DNA of 64,000 nt, taken from the NCBI RefSeq assembly GCF_017874415.1, contig NZ_JAGGLM010000008.1, positions 50,976-114,975 of the forward strand, written 5' to 3'. The translations under genes and the position numbers were made by a program. The notes under the pieces are model-generated. The model did no database searches. It was not told where the DNA came from and saw only the letters and a list, made by a program, of their open reading frames with translations. This document shows, piece after piece, positions 47,342 through 55,461 of the stretch. Source of the DNA: Clostridium algifaecis. GTDB taxonomy: Bacteria > Bacillota > Clostridia > Clostridiales > Clostridiaceae. Position 1 is the stretch's first letter. Each line of letters opens with the position of its first letter.

Positions 47342-48238
47342 ATGAGTGTTGAAAGTATAGATAGAAAAGTTAATGTTGTGTCAGACTATAAAATAGTGGC
47401 TGAAAATGTTGGATATAAGTATCATGCTAAAAATCAGGATAAAGGAGATAAAAAGGATTTTGAAGCTATAAGGGGTATTAACTTGAAAGTAAAAAGTGGT
47501 GAATTTGTATCTATAGTTGGTCCAAGTGGGTGCGGAAAATCAACATTTTTGGATATTGTAGGAGGTCTTATAAAAGGTAATACAGGAAAGATATTTATTG
47601 ATAATAAAGAAATACATGGACCTGCACTGGATAGAGGTATAGTTATGCAGGGATATGCACTTTTCCCATGGAGGACTATAGAAAAGAATATAGAGTTTGG
47701 ATTAGAAATTAAAAAAGTTAACAAAAGTGAAAGAAAAAAAATAAGTGAAAAATATCTGGATCTAGTTGGATTAAAAGGTTTTGAAAATAGGTATCCGCAT
47801 GAATTGTCAGGTGGTATGAAACAGAGAGTGGCTATTGCTAGAGCGTTAGCTTATAATCCTGAAGTATTACTAATGGATGAGCCTTTTGCTGCAATAGACG
47901 AACAAACAAAAGAAGAACTTCATATACAGCTGCTTCATATATGGGAAAAAACACATAAAACTATATTATTTGTTACACATAGTATTGAAGAAGCAGTATT
48001 TTTATCAGATAGAGTAGTTGTTATGAGCAAAAATCCTGGTACTATCAAGGAAATAATTGATATAAATATACCGAGACCAAGAGAAAACGGAGATATAAAA
48101 TCATCTGAGGAATTTACAGTATTGAGACATAGAATATGGGAATTACTTAAAAATACTAAAAGTAAGAAAAAAATATCAGGTGAGGAAGCAGACTATAATG
48201 AAGGATTATATGATATACCTGAAAGTGCAGTAAATTAA
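47342..48238 (+). CDS. ABC transporter ATPase, SsuB/TauB type (system 2)
   Basis: A 298-residue ATPase. Walker [14 protein letters not shown]-loop [12 protein letters not shown], signature LSGGMKQR and Walker [13 protein letters not shown] are intact. It is about 35 residues longer than the system 1 and 3 ATPases because of an N-terminal stretch and a C-terminal tail ([16 protein letters not shown]). AAGGAGG precedes the ATG. It is separated from its permease by element H, an unusual place for an attenuator. Likely cargo: sulfonates or related organosulfur compounds. Confidence 0.9.
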   Translation: MSVESIDRKVNVVSDYKIVAENVGYKYHAKNQDKGDKKDFEAIRGINLKVKSGEFVSIVGPSGCGKSTFLDIVGGLIKGNTGKIFIDNKEIHGPALDRGIVMQGYALFPWRTIEKNIEFGLEIKKVNKSERKKISEKYLDLVGLKGFENRYPHELSGGMKQRVAIARALAYNPEVLLMDEPFAAIDEQTKEELHIQLLHIWEKTHKTILFVTHSIEEAVFLSDRVVVMSKNPGTIKEIIDINIPRPRENGDIKSSEEFTVLRHRIWELLKNTKSKKKISGEEADYNEGLYDIPESAVN

Positions 48239-48256
48239 ATAAATCACATGAAAAAT

Positions 48257-48318
48257 ACCCGACTGGAAAACCAGAGGTTTTGAATAAAATTCCTGTTCAG
48301 AATCTTTGGCTTTTATTG
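48257..48318 (+). promoter_or_regulatory. Recurrent antiterminator element H with terminator (intra-operon)
   Basis: Outer ACC (48257-48259) with GGT (48276-48278), CGA opposite a single A, inner hairpin CTGG-AAAA-CCAG. CCAGAGGTTTTGAA pairs with TTCAGAATCTTTGG over 14 bp, followed by CTTTTATTGTTTT. The 3' internal loop is one base shorter than in other copies. Confidence 0.68.
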
Positions 48319-48360
48319 TTTTGAAAAAATAAATTATTTATATATAAGGAGATATAAAAA

Positions 48361-49179
48361 ATGAGTGAGTTGTTAAACGATTCTATAAAGCAAGTAGAAG
48401 AATCAAAAAATCATGTCATATTTACAAGAATCAAAAAAATTATATTTAATTTAAAACAGCTGCTGGGAATAGTAATATTTCTTTTGATATGGGAAGTTGT
48501 ATCGCGTGCAGGAATAATTGATAGTAATTTTTTACCTCCATTTTCTGTAGTAATAAAGACCTTTTTTCAGATGCTTATTTCTGGGGAGCTTATAACTAAT
48601 ATTGTAGTTAGTTTAAAACGTTCTTTAGCAGGATTTGGGCTGGGATTGGCAATAGCTATTCCATTAGGTCTTATTATAGGTTCCTTTAGGAAGATTGAAT
48701 TTTATATAGATCCATTGCTTCAATTATTCAGACAAACTTCTACTCTTGCGTTATTACCAGTTTTTATGTTGTTTTTTGGTATAGGTGAGATTTCTAAAGT
48801 TGCCATAGTTTTTTGGGGTGTTTGGTCTGCTATACTTTTAAATACTATTAATGGAGTAAAGGGTGTAGAACCTATTTTAATTAAATCTGCAAAATCCATG
48901 GGTGCTTCTCAATTTACAATATTTAGAAAGGTTATATTGCCTTCTGCATTTCCTTCAATTATAACAGGCATAAGACTTAGTGCAACTTCGGCAATATTAG
49001 TATTAATTGCTGCTGAAATGATGGGAGCAAGTTCTGGATTAGGTTATTTACTATATGATACTCAAATAAAGTATCAAATACCTAAAATGTATGCTGCAAT
49101 TATTACAATGTCATTAATAGGAATTATTGTAAATTATATAATAGTAGCGTTTGAAAAGAGAATTACGAGATGGAAATAG
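48361..49179 (+). CDS. ABC transporter permease, SsuC/TauC type (system 2)
   Basis: A 272-residue membrane protein with about six hydrophobic segments. The docking EAA loop is around SAKSMGASQFTIFRKVILPSAFPSIITG. AAGGAG precedes the ATG. It follows attenuator H and precedes two paralogous binding proteins, so transport capacity can be set separately from the ATPase. Cytoplasmic membrane channel of the system 2 importer. Confidence 0.9.
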   Translation: MSELLNDSIKQVEESKNHVIFTRIKKIIFNLKQLLGIVIFLLIWEVVSRAGIIDSNFLPPFSVVIKTFFQMLISGELITNIVVSLKRSLAGFGLGLAIAIPLGLIIGSFRKIEFYIDPLLQLFRQTSTLALLPVFMLFFGIGEISKVAIVFWGVWSAILLNTINGVKGVEPILIKSAKSMGASQFTIFRKVILPSAFPSIITGIRLSATSAILVLIAAEMMGASSGLGYLLYDTQIKYQIPKMYAAIITMSLIGIIVNYIIVAFEKRITRWK

Positions 49180-49201
49180 TGGAATAGGGAGTGGATTAAA
49201 T

Positions 49202-50311
49202 ATGAGAAAATCTATAAAAAATTTTTTGTTGATAGCATTTTGTACAGCAACATCGATGTCAATACTTTCAGGATGTGGAAATACAAAATCAAACTTGAAT
49301 CAGTCAAGCTCATCTAATTCATCTGAAATTTATGATAGTACCAAGCCGTACACAGGAAAATTTGTAAATGGCAAACTTACAAAACCATTTCATTTAAAAA
49401 TGCAAACTCCTACAGGATTTACTGAAGAATCTATTATAGCAGATAAAAAAGGATTTTATAAAGAAGTAGGAATAATTCCTGAATTTACTGGTGTCTTGCC
49501 TCCTAATGTAAGTTTAGTGCAATCTATAGTTAAAGGCCAAAATGATGTCTTTACTTCAGGTCATATAACAACTATTGCTCAGGCACAACAAGCTGGTGCA
49601 AACCTCAAGGTTGTGCTTACAGGAAGTAGTGATAGCACTGATCCACGTAAAAATCACATGGTATGGTTTGTAAAAAGTAACAGTAATATTAAATCTGCAA
49701 AGGATTTAGTTGGGAAAACAATTGCAATGAGTGGTAAAGGTAGTTGTGCAGAACTTTGGAATTCAGAATTTTTACGACAAAATGGAGTCGATGTTAAAAA
49801 AACTAAAATCGTTGTTATGCCGGATCAACAACAAGAGCAAGCACTTAAACAGGGAAATATAGATGTAGCTATACTACATGCCCCATATAATATAAAAGCC
49901 AGGAATGATGGAGGATTAAAAGTTTTAACTACCAGTTATAATATTGCAGCTAAAGATGGTGATGGGCGTCTTAGTGGAGTTGGTGCTCGTGCATTTACTG
50001 AAGATTTTATAAAAAAATATCCTGATGTGGTAAAAGCATATATAGTAGCAACTATTAAATCACAACAATATATAAACAACCATTATGATGAGGCTTTAAA
50101 AACTGCTGGTGAGTTTTTAAAAATGGATACAAAAAATATGGGAGGTTTAACATATCCAGATCAAAAATGGGTTAAGCCAGAACAAATTAATTTTTGGATT
50201 AAGGTAGCTGAGGAAAACAAGTTGAGTGGATTTGAGGTACCTGGTAAAGTAAAAGCTTCAGATTTATATACTAATGACCTAAACCCTTATTATAAAGGTG
50301 AACTAAAGTAA
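49202..50311 (+). CDS. ABC transporter substrate-binding lipoprotein (system 2, first copy)
   Basis: A 369-residue SsuA/NrtA-type binding protein with lipobox LSGC and a Ser/Asn-rich linker. ATG at 49202 follows GGGAGTGG; an upstream in-frame ATG at 49151 lies inside the permease gene. NVSLVQSIVKGQNDVFTSGHITT and SAKDLVGKTIAMSGKGSCAELW are shared with the next gene. The two are clearly tandem duplicates, differing most in the linker and around the predicted hinge (TGSSDSTDPRKNHMVWF against TSMVDSPDFDKTHMTWF). Two receptors for one permease suggests a broadened ligand range. Confidence 0.88.
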   Translation: MRKSIKNFLLIAFCTATSMSILSGCGNTKSNLNQSSSSNSSEIYDSTKPYTGKFVNGKLTKPFHLKMQTPTGFTEESIIADKKGFYKEVGIIPEFTGVLPPNVSLVQSIVKGQNDVFTSGHITTIAQAQQAGANLKVVLTGSSDSTDPRKNHMVWFVKSNSNIKSAKDLVGKTIAMSGKGSCAELWNSEFLRQNGVDVKKTKIVVMPDQQQEQALKQGNIDVAILHAPYNIKARNDGGLKVLTTSYNIAAKDGDGRLSGVGARAFTEDFIKKYPDVVKAYIVATIKSQQYINNHYDEALKTAGEFLKMDTKNMGGLTYPDQKWVKPEQINFWIKVAEENKLSGFEVPGKVKASDLYTNDLNPYYKGELK

Positions 50312-50342
50312 AAAATAATGTGGAAAAGAGAGTGTATTTATT

Positions 50343-51425
50343 ATGAATAGGTCAACAAAAAAATTTTTAATGTTAGTACTCAGCGTAGTAGTTGTGGTAT
50401 CAACGTTTACAGGCTGTGGAAGTAAAAAATCAAGCGAATCTAATGTAAATGATAGTACTAAACCTTATACAGGTAAATTTGTAAATGGTAAATTAACTAA
50501 GCCATTTCATCTTAAAATTGAAACCCAAACTGGTTTTAATGAAGCTATTATAGCTGACAAAAAAGGATTTTTTAAACAGGTTGGAATAATTCCTGAGTAT
50601 ACTGGAGTTTTATCGCCTAATGTGAGCTTAGCACAGTCAGTAACTAAAGGCGACAATGATTTATTTGATTCAGGACATGTTGTAACAATTGCTTCAGCCA
50701 GAGATGCAGGAGCTAAACTTAAAATTGTGCTTACCAGTATGGTTGATAGTCCTGATTTTGATAAAACACATATGACCTGGTTTGTAAGAAGTAATTCAAA
50801 TATCAAATCTGCAAAGGATTTAGTTGGTAAAACAATTGCTATGAGTGGTAGGGGCAGCTGTGCGGAACTTTGGAATGCAGAGTTTTTACGACAAAATGGA
50901 GTCGATGTTAAAAAAACCAAAATTGTTGTTATGAAGGATCAACAGCAGGAACAGGCACTTAAACAAGGTAATATAGACGTAGCTATTCTACATTCACCAT
51001 ATAATATGAAAATTAAAAATGATGGTGGTGCAAGAATTCTTACTACAAGTTATAAAATTGGTCAGAAAGCTGGAGATGGTCAAGCTAGTGGACTTGCAGT
51101 TCGTGCATTTAGTGAAAATTTTATAAAAAAGTATCCTGATGTGGTAAAAGCTTACATAGTAGCAGATCTTAAAGCACAGCAGTATATAGATAAAAATTAT
51201 CAAGAATCATTAAAAATTGCTGCTGATTACTTAAAAATGAATATTAAAGATATGTCTGGTAATATATATCCAGATCAAAAATGGATTAAACCGGAGCAAA
51301 TTAATTTTTGGATTAAAACAGCAGAAAAAAATAAGTTAACTAATTTTGAAGTACCTGGCAAAGTAAAGGCTTCAGACTTATATACAAATAGTTTAAATCC
51401 ATATTATACAGGAGAACTAAAATAA
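50343..51425 (+). CDS. ABC transporter substrate-binding lipoprotein (system 2, second copy)
   Basis: A 360-residue paralogue of the preceding gene, 31 bases after it, with lipobox FTGC. It keeps the same segments (PYTGKFVNGKLTKPFHLK, SAKDLVGKTIAMSGRGSCAELW, DQQQEQALKQGNIDVAILH). Ligand-contact regions differ between the copies, so they may bind different organosulfur compounds. AGAGAG precedes the ATG. It shares the system 2 permease and ATPase by position. Confidence 0.88.
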   Translation: MNRSTKKFLMLVLSVVVVVSTFTGCGSKKSSESNVNDSTKPYTGKFVNGKLTKPFHLKIETQTGFNEAIIADKKGFFKQVGIIPEYTGVLSPNVSLAQSVTKGDNDLFDSGHVVTIASARDAGAKLKIVLTSMVDSPDFDKTHMTWFVRSNSNIKSAKDLVGKTIAMSGRGSCAELWNAEFLRQNGVDVKKTKIVVMKDQQQEQALKQGNIDVAILHSPYNMKIKNDGGARILTTSYKIGQKAGDGQASGLAVRAFSENFIKKYPDVVKAYIVADLKAQQYIDKNYQESLKIAADYLKMNIKDMSGNIYPDQKWIKPEQINFWIKTAEKNKLTNFEVPGKVKASDLYTNSLNPYYTGELK

Positions 51426-51492
51426 GTGTACTTTTTATAAAATAAACATAAGTTTAAATTTGTGAAGAATATTTCGATCGGAGGATAATTTT

Positions 51493-52767
51493 ATGAATAA
51501 GAAATTTGGAATAGGGACAAGATCAGTGCAATCTGGATATTATCCTGAATCAGGAGATCCAAGGGTAGTACCAATAGTACAGAGTACATCTTATAAATAT
51601 GATACATTTGAAGAGGTAGGAGATGTTGCTGCTGCAAAAACTCCAGGATATTTGTATACAAGAATAGGAAATCCTACAGTTGCAGCTTTAGAAAAAAAAT
51701 ATGTGGAATTGGAGGGTGGAGTTGAAGCGATAGCAACTGCCTCCGGACAATCTGCTGTAGTGTATTCTATAATAAATATAGCTAATTCAGGTGACAGTAT
51801 TATTGCAAGTTCTAAATTATATGGAGGAACTTATAATCTCTTTAATACAATTTTGCCTAAATTAGGCATTAAAGTATATTTTGTAGATCCAGGAGCTTCT
51901 AAAGAGGAGATATTATCTGCTGCTAAAGAAAATACAAAGCTTATATATGGAGAAACCATAGGAAATCCTGGTCTTGATGTACTTGATTTTGATAAATTCT
52001 CGTATATAGCAAAAAAATTAAATATACCATTTATTGTTGATAATACTATTGCTACACCTTATCTAACTAATCCATTTGAATATGGTGTCAATATTGTGGT
52101 GCATTCAACAACTAAATATTCAGATGGACATGCAGTGTCTTTAGGAGGAATAATTATTGATGGTGGTAATTTTAATTGGTCAAATGGAAAATTTCCTGAT
52201 TATACAACTCCTACAGGTCCAACAGGCTTAATATTTGTAGATGAATTTAAAGAAAAAGCTTTTTCTGGCAAGTTAAGAGTAAATTTAGTTGAAGAATTTG
52301 GTGCAGCACCAGCTCCATTTAATGCATTTTTGACAAATCTTGGATTGGAAACTTTGCATTTAAGAATGGAGAGGCATTGTTCTAATGCATTAAGTTTAGC
52401 TAAATATCTTTCAAAACACCCTAAAGTTGAGTGGGTAAGATATCCATATTTAGAGTTAGATAAGGAATATGATAGAGCTAAAAAATATTTAAAGGGCGGT
52501 GCTAGTGGAATTTTAACCTTTGGTGTAAAGGGAGGTATTGAAGCAGCAAAAAAAGTAGGGAAGAGTCTAAAAGTAGCTTCTATAGTTGTTAATTTGGGCG
52601 ATGTAAGGACATATGTGATTCATCCAGCAAGTACAACACATATTGCACTTACTGAAGAGCAGCAAAGAGCAGCTGGTGTAACACCTGAATTGATCAGAGT
52701 ATCTGTTGGGATTGAGGATATTGAAGATATAATAGCGGATTTTGAGCAGGCACTGGACAAAATTTGA
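51493..52767 (+). CDS. metY: O-acetylhomoserine sulfhydrylase-like MetY, copy 4
   Basis: A 424-residue PLP enzyme of the Cys/Met family. VPIVQSTSYKYDTFEEV replaces the usual VPIYQT, TRIGNPTVAALEKK follows, and the PLP lysine lies in STTKYSDGHAV. The C-terminal motif HPASTTHIAL resembles copy 1. By sequence it is between copy 1 and classical MetY of other firmicutes. CGGAGG precedes the ATG. It comes after ABC system 2, repeating the pattern of one MetY per transporter or reductase unit. Preferred thiol is unknown. Confidence 0.88.
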   Translation: MNKKFGIGTRSVQSGYYPESGDPRVVPIVQSTSYKYDTFEEVGDVAAAKTPGYLYTRIGNPTVAALEKKYVELEGGVEAIATASGQSAVVYSIINIANSGDSIIASSKLYGGTYNLFNTILPKLGIKVYFVDPGASKEEILSAAKENTKLIYGETIGNPGLDVLDFDKFSYIAKKLNIPFIVDNTIATPYLTNPFEYGVNIVVHSTTKYSDGHAVSLGGIIIDGGNFNWSNGKFPDYTTPTGPTGLIFVDEFKEKAFSGKLRVNLVEEFGAAPAPFNAFLTNLGLETLHLRMERHCSNALSLAKYLSKHPKVEWVRYPYLELDKEYDRAKKYLKGGASGILTFGVKGGIEAAKKVGKSLKVASIVVNLGDVRTYVIHPASTTHIALTEEQQRAAGVTPELIRVSVGIEDIEDIIADFEQALDKI

Positions 52768-52809
52768 TATTATATGTAAATTAGAAAATATATTTTTGGG
52801 GGTATATGT

Positions 52810-53778
52810 GTGTGCATGGGTGATATAGAATATAAATCTGAAACATTTTTTTATAAGGATCAACAGGGAGTGAAACTTTTTACACAAAAATGGTTTCCAT
52901 GTGATAAATCTAAGATAAAAGGAGTTATACAGATAGCACATGGAATGGGAGAGACCACTAATTATTATAGAGAGTTTAGTGAGAATATGGTTAAAGCAGG
53001 ATTTGCAGTATATATTAATGAAGCTCGTGGACATGGTAGAACGGCAGGAGACATAAGTGACTCATCTTATGCAGAAAATGCAGGATATATGGGCGATGAT
53101 GGTATAACATGGATGGTTGAAGACATTAAATTATTAACCGATATTATAAAAATTGAGAATCCAGGAGTGCCAAATTTTCTTTTAGGACATAGTTTAGGTT
53201 CTGTTTTAGCTCAGATATATGCATATAAATATGGTAGTGAAATAAATGGAATTATATATTCTGGCACTACTGGACCAATTGATAGAAAAATAATAAAAAA
53301 ATTAGTTAAAGTAGTGGAAAAAGAAGTCATTGAATCTGGAAGAAAAGCTCCGAGTATAGAAACTGCAAATTATTTTTTTAAACATTATAATGACAAATTT
53401 CAACCGGCAAAAACAGATTGTGATTGGTTAACTAGTGATTCTAATATGCTTGAGGATACATTAAGCTCTCCATATGCAGCAATAGATTATAAAGTTGGCT
53501 ATTATGAAGATTTTATTAATGCCTTGAAGAATTTACATAGGGAAAGATTTATTAAAAAAATACCTAAAGAACTACCTGTATTTTCGATATCAGGGAGTGA
53601 TGATCCTTTTGGAAATTATGGAGAAAGTATAAAGACACTATTTAAAATGTACAAAAAACTCGGAATTAAAGATACAACGTATAAAATATATGAAAGTGGA
53701 AGACATGAAATGTTAAGAGAAGTAAATAGATATGAAGTGATAGAAGATTTACAGCATTGGTTGTGTAATCATATTTAA
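52810..53778 (+). CDS. Alpha/beta hydrolase (lysophospholipase/monoacylglycerol lipase-like)
   Basis: A 322-residue serine hydrolase. The oxyanion segment is IAHGMGETTNYY, ARGHGR follows, the nucleophile elbow is GHSLGS, the acid is in SGSDDPFGN, and the catalytic His is in SGRHEML. The GTG start at 52810 suits the GGGGGT site 7 bases upstream; an ATG at 52816 is possible. There is no signal peptide, so it acts in the cytoplasm. It is last in the system 2 operon, 42 bases after MetY4, and might hydrolyse an imported ester or thioester, though it could be a housekeeping lipase. Confidence 0.82.
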   Translation: MCMGDIEYKSETFFYKDQQGVKLFTQKWFPCDKSKIKGVIQIAHGMGETTNYYREFSENMVKAGFAVYINEARGHGRTAGDISDSSYAENAGYMGDDGITWMVEDIKLLTDIIKIENPGVPNFLLGHSLGSVLAQIYAYKYGSEINGIIYSGTTGPIDRKIIKKLVKVVEKEVIESGRKAPSIETANYFFKHYNDKFQPAKTDCDWLTSDSNMLEDTLSSPYAAIDYKVGYYEDFINALKNLHRERFIKKIPKELPVFSISGSDDPFGNYGESIKTLFKMYKKLGIKDTTYKIYESGRHEMLREVNRYEVIEDLQHWLCNHI

Positions 53779-53792
53779 AATAAAAATACAAT

Positions 53793-53820
53793 TTGGCATT
53801 TTAACCGTATTTGTTATAAT
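53793..53820 (+). promoter_or_regulatory. Sigma-A promoter upstream of the 102-aa ORF
   Basis: TTGGCA (53793-53798), 16-base spacer, TATAAT (53815-53820). Confidence 0.7.
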
Positions 53821-53897
53821 AGAAAGATGCAGTATTATATTAATAGGGAGTGTAAATGCTTCACGATAGAAGTTAAAAATTGAATGGGAGGGTTAAA

Positions 53898-54206
53898 ATG
53901 TCAACATCTAAAAATATAGATATTGAAAAATTAAGCAGATATTTTGCATATTTTAAAGAAAAGGATATAGGAATAAGTATAGAAGGAACAAATAATAACC
54001 TACTATTCTATAACAAATCAATAATTTATATAAATAATGATGAAATTGTAATATATTCTAAAGAAGATATAGAAAAGTTAAATATGTTTACTATAAAGAT
54101 TTCTAATATAAAAAGTTGGAGCAGGGATATGTGTGGTGGATTACAAGATATATTAATAATATCAGAAGAGGGATGCTATATACAAGTATACAATAAAGAA
54201 AAATAA
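53898..54206 (+). CDS. Hypothetical small protein
   Basis: A 102-residue protein I do not recognise. It is predicted soluble, with alternating beta-type segments (GISIEGTNNNLLFYNKSIIYINND, EIVIYSKEDI, ILIISEEGCYIQVYN) suggesting a small beta barrel or PH-like sheet, and a single CGG. ATG at 53898 follows GGGAGGG; a TTG at 53880 overlaps the site. It has its own promoter and sits just before the leader-peptide and attenuator stack. A role in RNA binding or regulation would fit the position, but nothing in the sequence proves it. Confidence 0.6.
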   Translation: MSTSKNIDIEKLSRYFAYFKEKDIGISIEGTNNNLLFYNKSIIYINNDEIVIYSKEDIEKLNMFTIKISNIKSWSRDMCGGLQDILIISEEGCYIQVYNKEK

Positions 54207-54239
54207 CTTTAATGAAATTTTCATTGAGATATTGTGCAC

Positions 54240-54267
54240 TTGACATCAATATTTATTTTGATATAAT
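54240..54267 (+). promoter_or_regulatory. Sigma-A promoter of the Met/Cys-rich leader ORF
   Basis: TTGACA (54240-54245), 16-base spacer, TATAAT (54262-54267). The start would be about 45 bases before the micro-ORF. Confidence 0.8.
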
Positions 54268-54319
54268 AAAATCATATTAAGGAATGAAAATTATTATTTT
54301 ATTGAGGGAGGTATTATTC

Positions 54320-54430
54320 ATGTGCAGTTTAAGTGTAAATGGATTTATGGATAAAGATATGATACCTTCTTTAACTATGTGTATGGATAAAATTGAAAGT
54401 GATGATTTATGTTGTATGATGATGAATTGA
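54320..54430 (+). CDS. Met/Cys-rich 36-aa leader-type ORF
   Basis: ATG after GGGAGG; 36 residues with 8 Met and 4 Cys. The start is MCSLSVNGFMDKDM and the last residues are DDLCCMMMN, so the final codons before TGA are Cys-Cys-Met-Met-Met-Asn. A strong intrinsic terminator follows 5 bases after the stop. A run of codons for the regulated amino acids just before a terminator is the classic form of transcription attenuation by a leader peptide. Downstream lie the triple element and the T-box/SAM-I-controlled ABC operon. An alternative is a small Cu-binding or secreted peptide. Confidence 0.65.
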   Translation: MCSLSVNGFMDKDMIPSLTMCMDKIESDDLCCMMMN

Positions 54431-54434
54431 ATGT

Positions 54435-54482
54435 ACTGCAGTAACGTTTATGTTTTTATATGAATGTTGTTGCAGTTTTTTT
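54435..54482 (+). terminator. Terminator after the leader ORF
   Basis: CTGCAGTAACGTTTAT (54436-54451) pairs with ATGAATGTTGTTGCAG over 16 bp including G-U pairs, followed by T7. Confidence 0.9.
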
Positions 54483-54516
54483 GTATTATAAATTGTGTAA
54501 AATAAATAACATATAA

Positions 54517-54618
54517 GGCCGACTGGATAAACTAGAGGCCAAAAAATTAAATATAAAATATATAATACACCCATTAACTAGACAAACTAGAGATAACCAA
54601 CTAGATAAACTAGAGGCT
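54517..54618 (+). repeat. Three tandem recurrent elements (I, J, K)
   Basis: I: GGC (54517-54519) CGA CTGG-ATAAA-CTAG AG GCC (54538-54540). J: AT (54573-54574) TAA CTAG-ACAAA-CTAG AG AT. K: CAA CTAG-ATAAA-CTAG AG GCT (ends 54618), with almost no outer stem. I has no terminator of its own. K continues into GGCTAAC, complementary to GTTAG inside the next large hairpin. Confidence 0.72.
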
Positions 54619-54637
54619 AACTTTATGTAAAAGCAGA

Positions 54638-54712
54638 AATCTAATTGATCCTATTCAAATGTTAGTTTTATATCTAACATTTGGACATATTTCAATTAGG
54701 TTTTCTTTTTTA
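54638..54712 (+). terminator. Large two-tier terminator hairpin
   Basis: AAATCTAATTGA pairs with TTCAATTAGGTTTT around an inner perfect hairpin CAAATGTTAG/CTAACATTTG (54656-54684); a run TTTTCTTTTTT follows. The 54713-54820 stretch after it holds no gene that I can see. Confidence 0.75.
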
Positions 54713-54820
54713 TTAATATAAATTTTGTTTTTTTTTTGGGACATAATCAACTTTGGTATACTAAGACTAAGACATTATCATCTTTCGTTCATAATGACAC
54801 AAACATTGATGAAATTTTTA

Positions 54821-54849
54821 TTGACAAAATCTGATTAAGAAAGTATAAT
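54821..54849 (+). promoter_or_regulatory. Sigma-A promoter of the T-box/SAM-I leader
   Basis: TTGACA (54821-54826), 17-base spacer, TATAAT (54844-54849): a perfect consensus promoter. Confidence 0.9.
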
Positions 54850-54855
54850 AAGCTC

Positions 54856-55122
54856 AACATAAAAATTATAAATACTATGAGTAAGAGAAGTATACTACAG
54901 AGTCTTTAAGAGAGAAATTTTGTTTGCTGTGAGAAATTTTAAGATAGAGTAGTAGAAATGCACTTATGAGTTCTTAAATTGAAATTAAGTAGGTTTATGC
55001 GGTAGCGTCCGTTAAAACGTTAAATAGATGAGTTATTGTAAATTAATTTATATTGCAATAAACAGAGTGGAACCGTGGAAGAGTACTTCTGCCTCTGTAG
55101 AGAGGTGAATGTGCTTTTTTTA
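54856..55122 (+). promoter_or_regulatory. T-box leader, cysteine specifier (TGC)
   Basis: Stem I has GTAAGAGAAGTA on the 5' side and GAAATGCACTTATGAG on the 3' side. Aligned with glyQS (GAAAGGCATTCTTGAG) the specifier is TGC at 54959-54961, meaning tRNA-Cys. The T-box GAGTGGAACCGTGG starts near 55065. The antiterminator pairs ACAGAG with CTCTGT. The terminator (about 55082-55115) ends in GTGCTTTTTTT. It is followed at once by a SAM-I riboswitch. Confidence 0.92.
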
Positions 55123-55139
55123 TGGTTAAAAAATCTAAT

Positions 55140-55328
55140 TCTTATCAAGAGCGGTGGAGGGACTGGCCCTGTGAAACCCGACAACCGGCATTCTCATTTG
55201 AATGTATCGGTGTTAATTCCTACGGAATAAGTTTTCTGAAAGATAAGATAAAATGGTTATATGTGAATAAAGTCACTTTAGATACGGCCGTTTTTCTTGT
55301 TATAAGAAAATGGCCGTATTAATTTTTT
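55140..55328 (+). promoter_or_regulatory. SAM-I riboswitch 8 with terminator, in tandem after the Cys T-box
   Basis: The aptamer (55140-55250) reads CTTATCAAGAGCGGTGGAGG, GTGAAACCCGACAACC, GGTGTTAATTCC and GAAAGATAAGAT. The terminator ATACGGCCGTTTTTCTT/AAGAAAATGGCCGTAT (about 55282-55321) is followed by TAATTTTTT. A 66-codon open frame here is only the riboswitch read as protein. Confidence 0.92.
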
Positions 55329-55461
55329 ATGTATTTTCAATAATTAAATATTATTTATAAAAAAACTAACTAAAAAGGAGTGTATGTAAAATATAAATTA
55401 TACTTTTTACCAATGTAGTAAGAAGTGCAAAACTGTAATAATAAATAAGGAGGATTTGAAT

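Noticed and set aside
54517..54618. Tandem elements as a CRISPR array
   Set aside because: Units are short hairpins with unequal spacing and no spacers of constant length; no cas genes are present.
55122..55322. 66-codon ORF after the T-box
   Set aside because: It is the SAM-I riboswitch 8 read in frame; the sequence is explained fully by the S-box core and its terminator, and no ribosome site precedes it.
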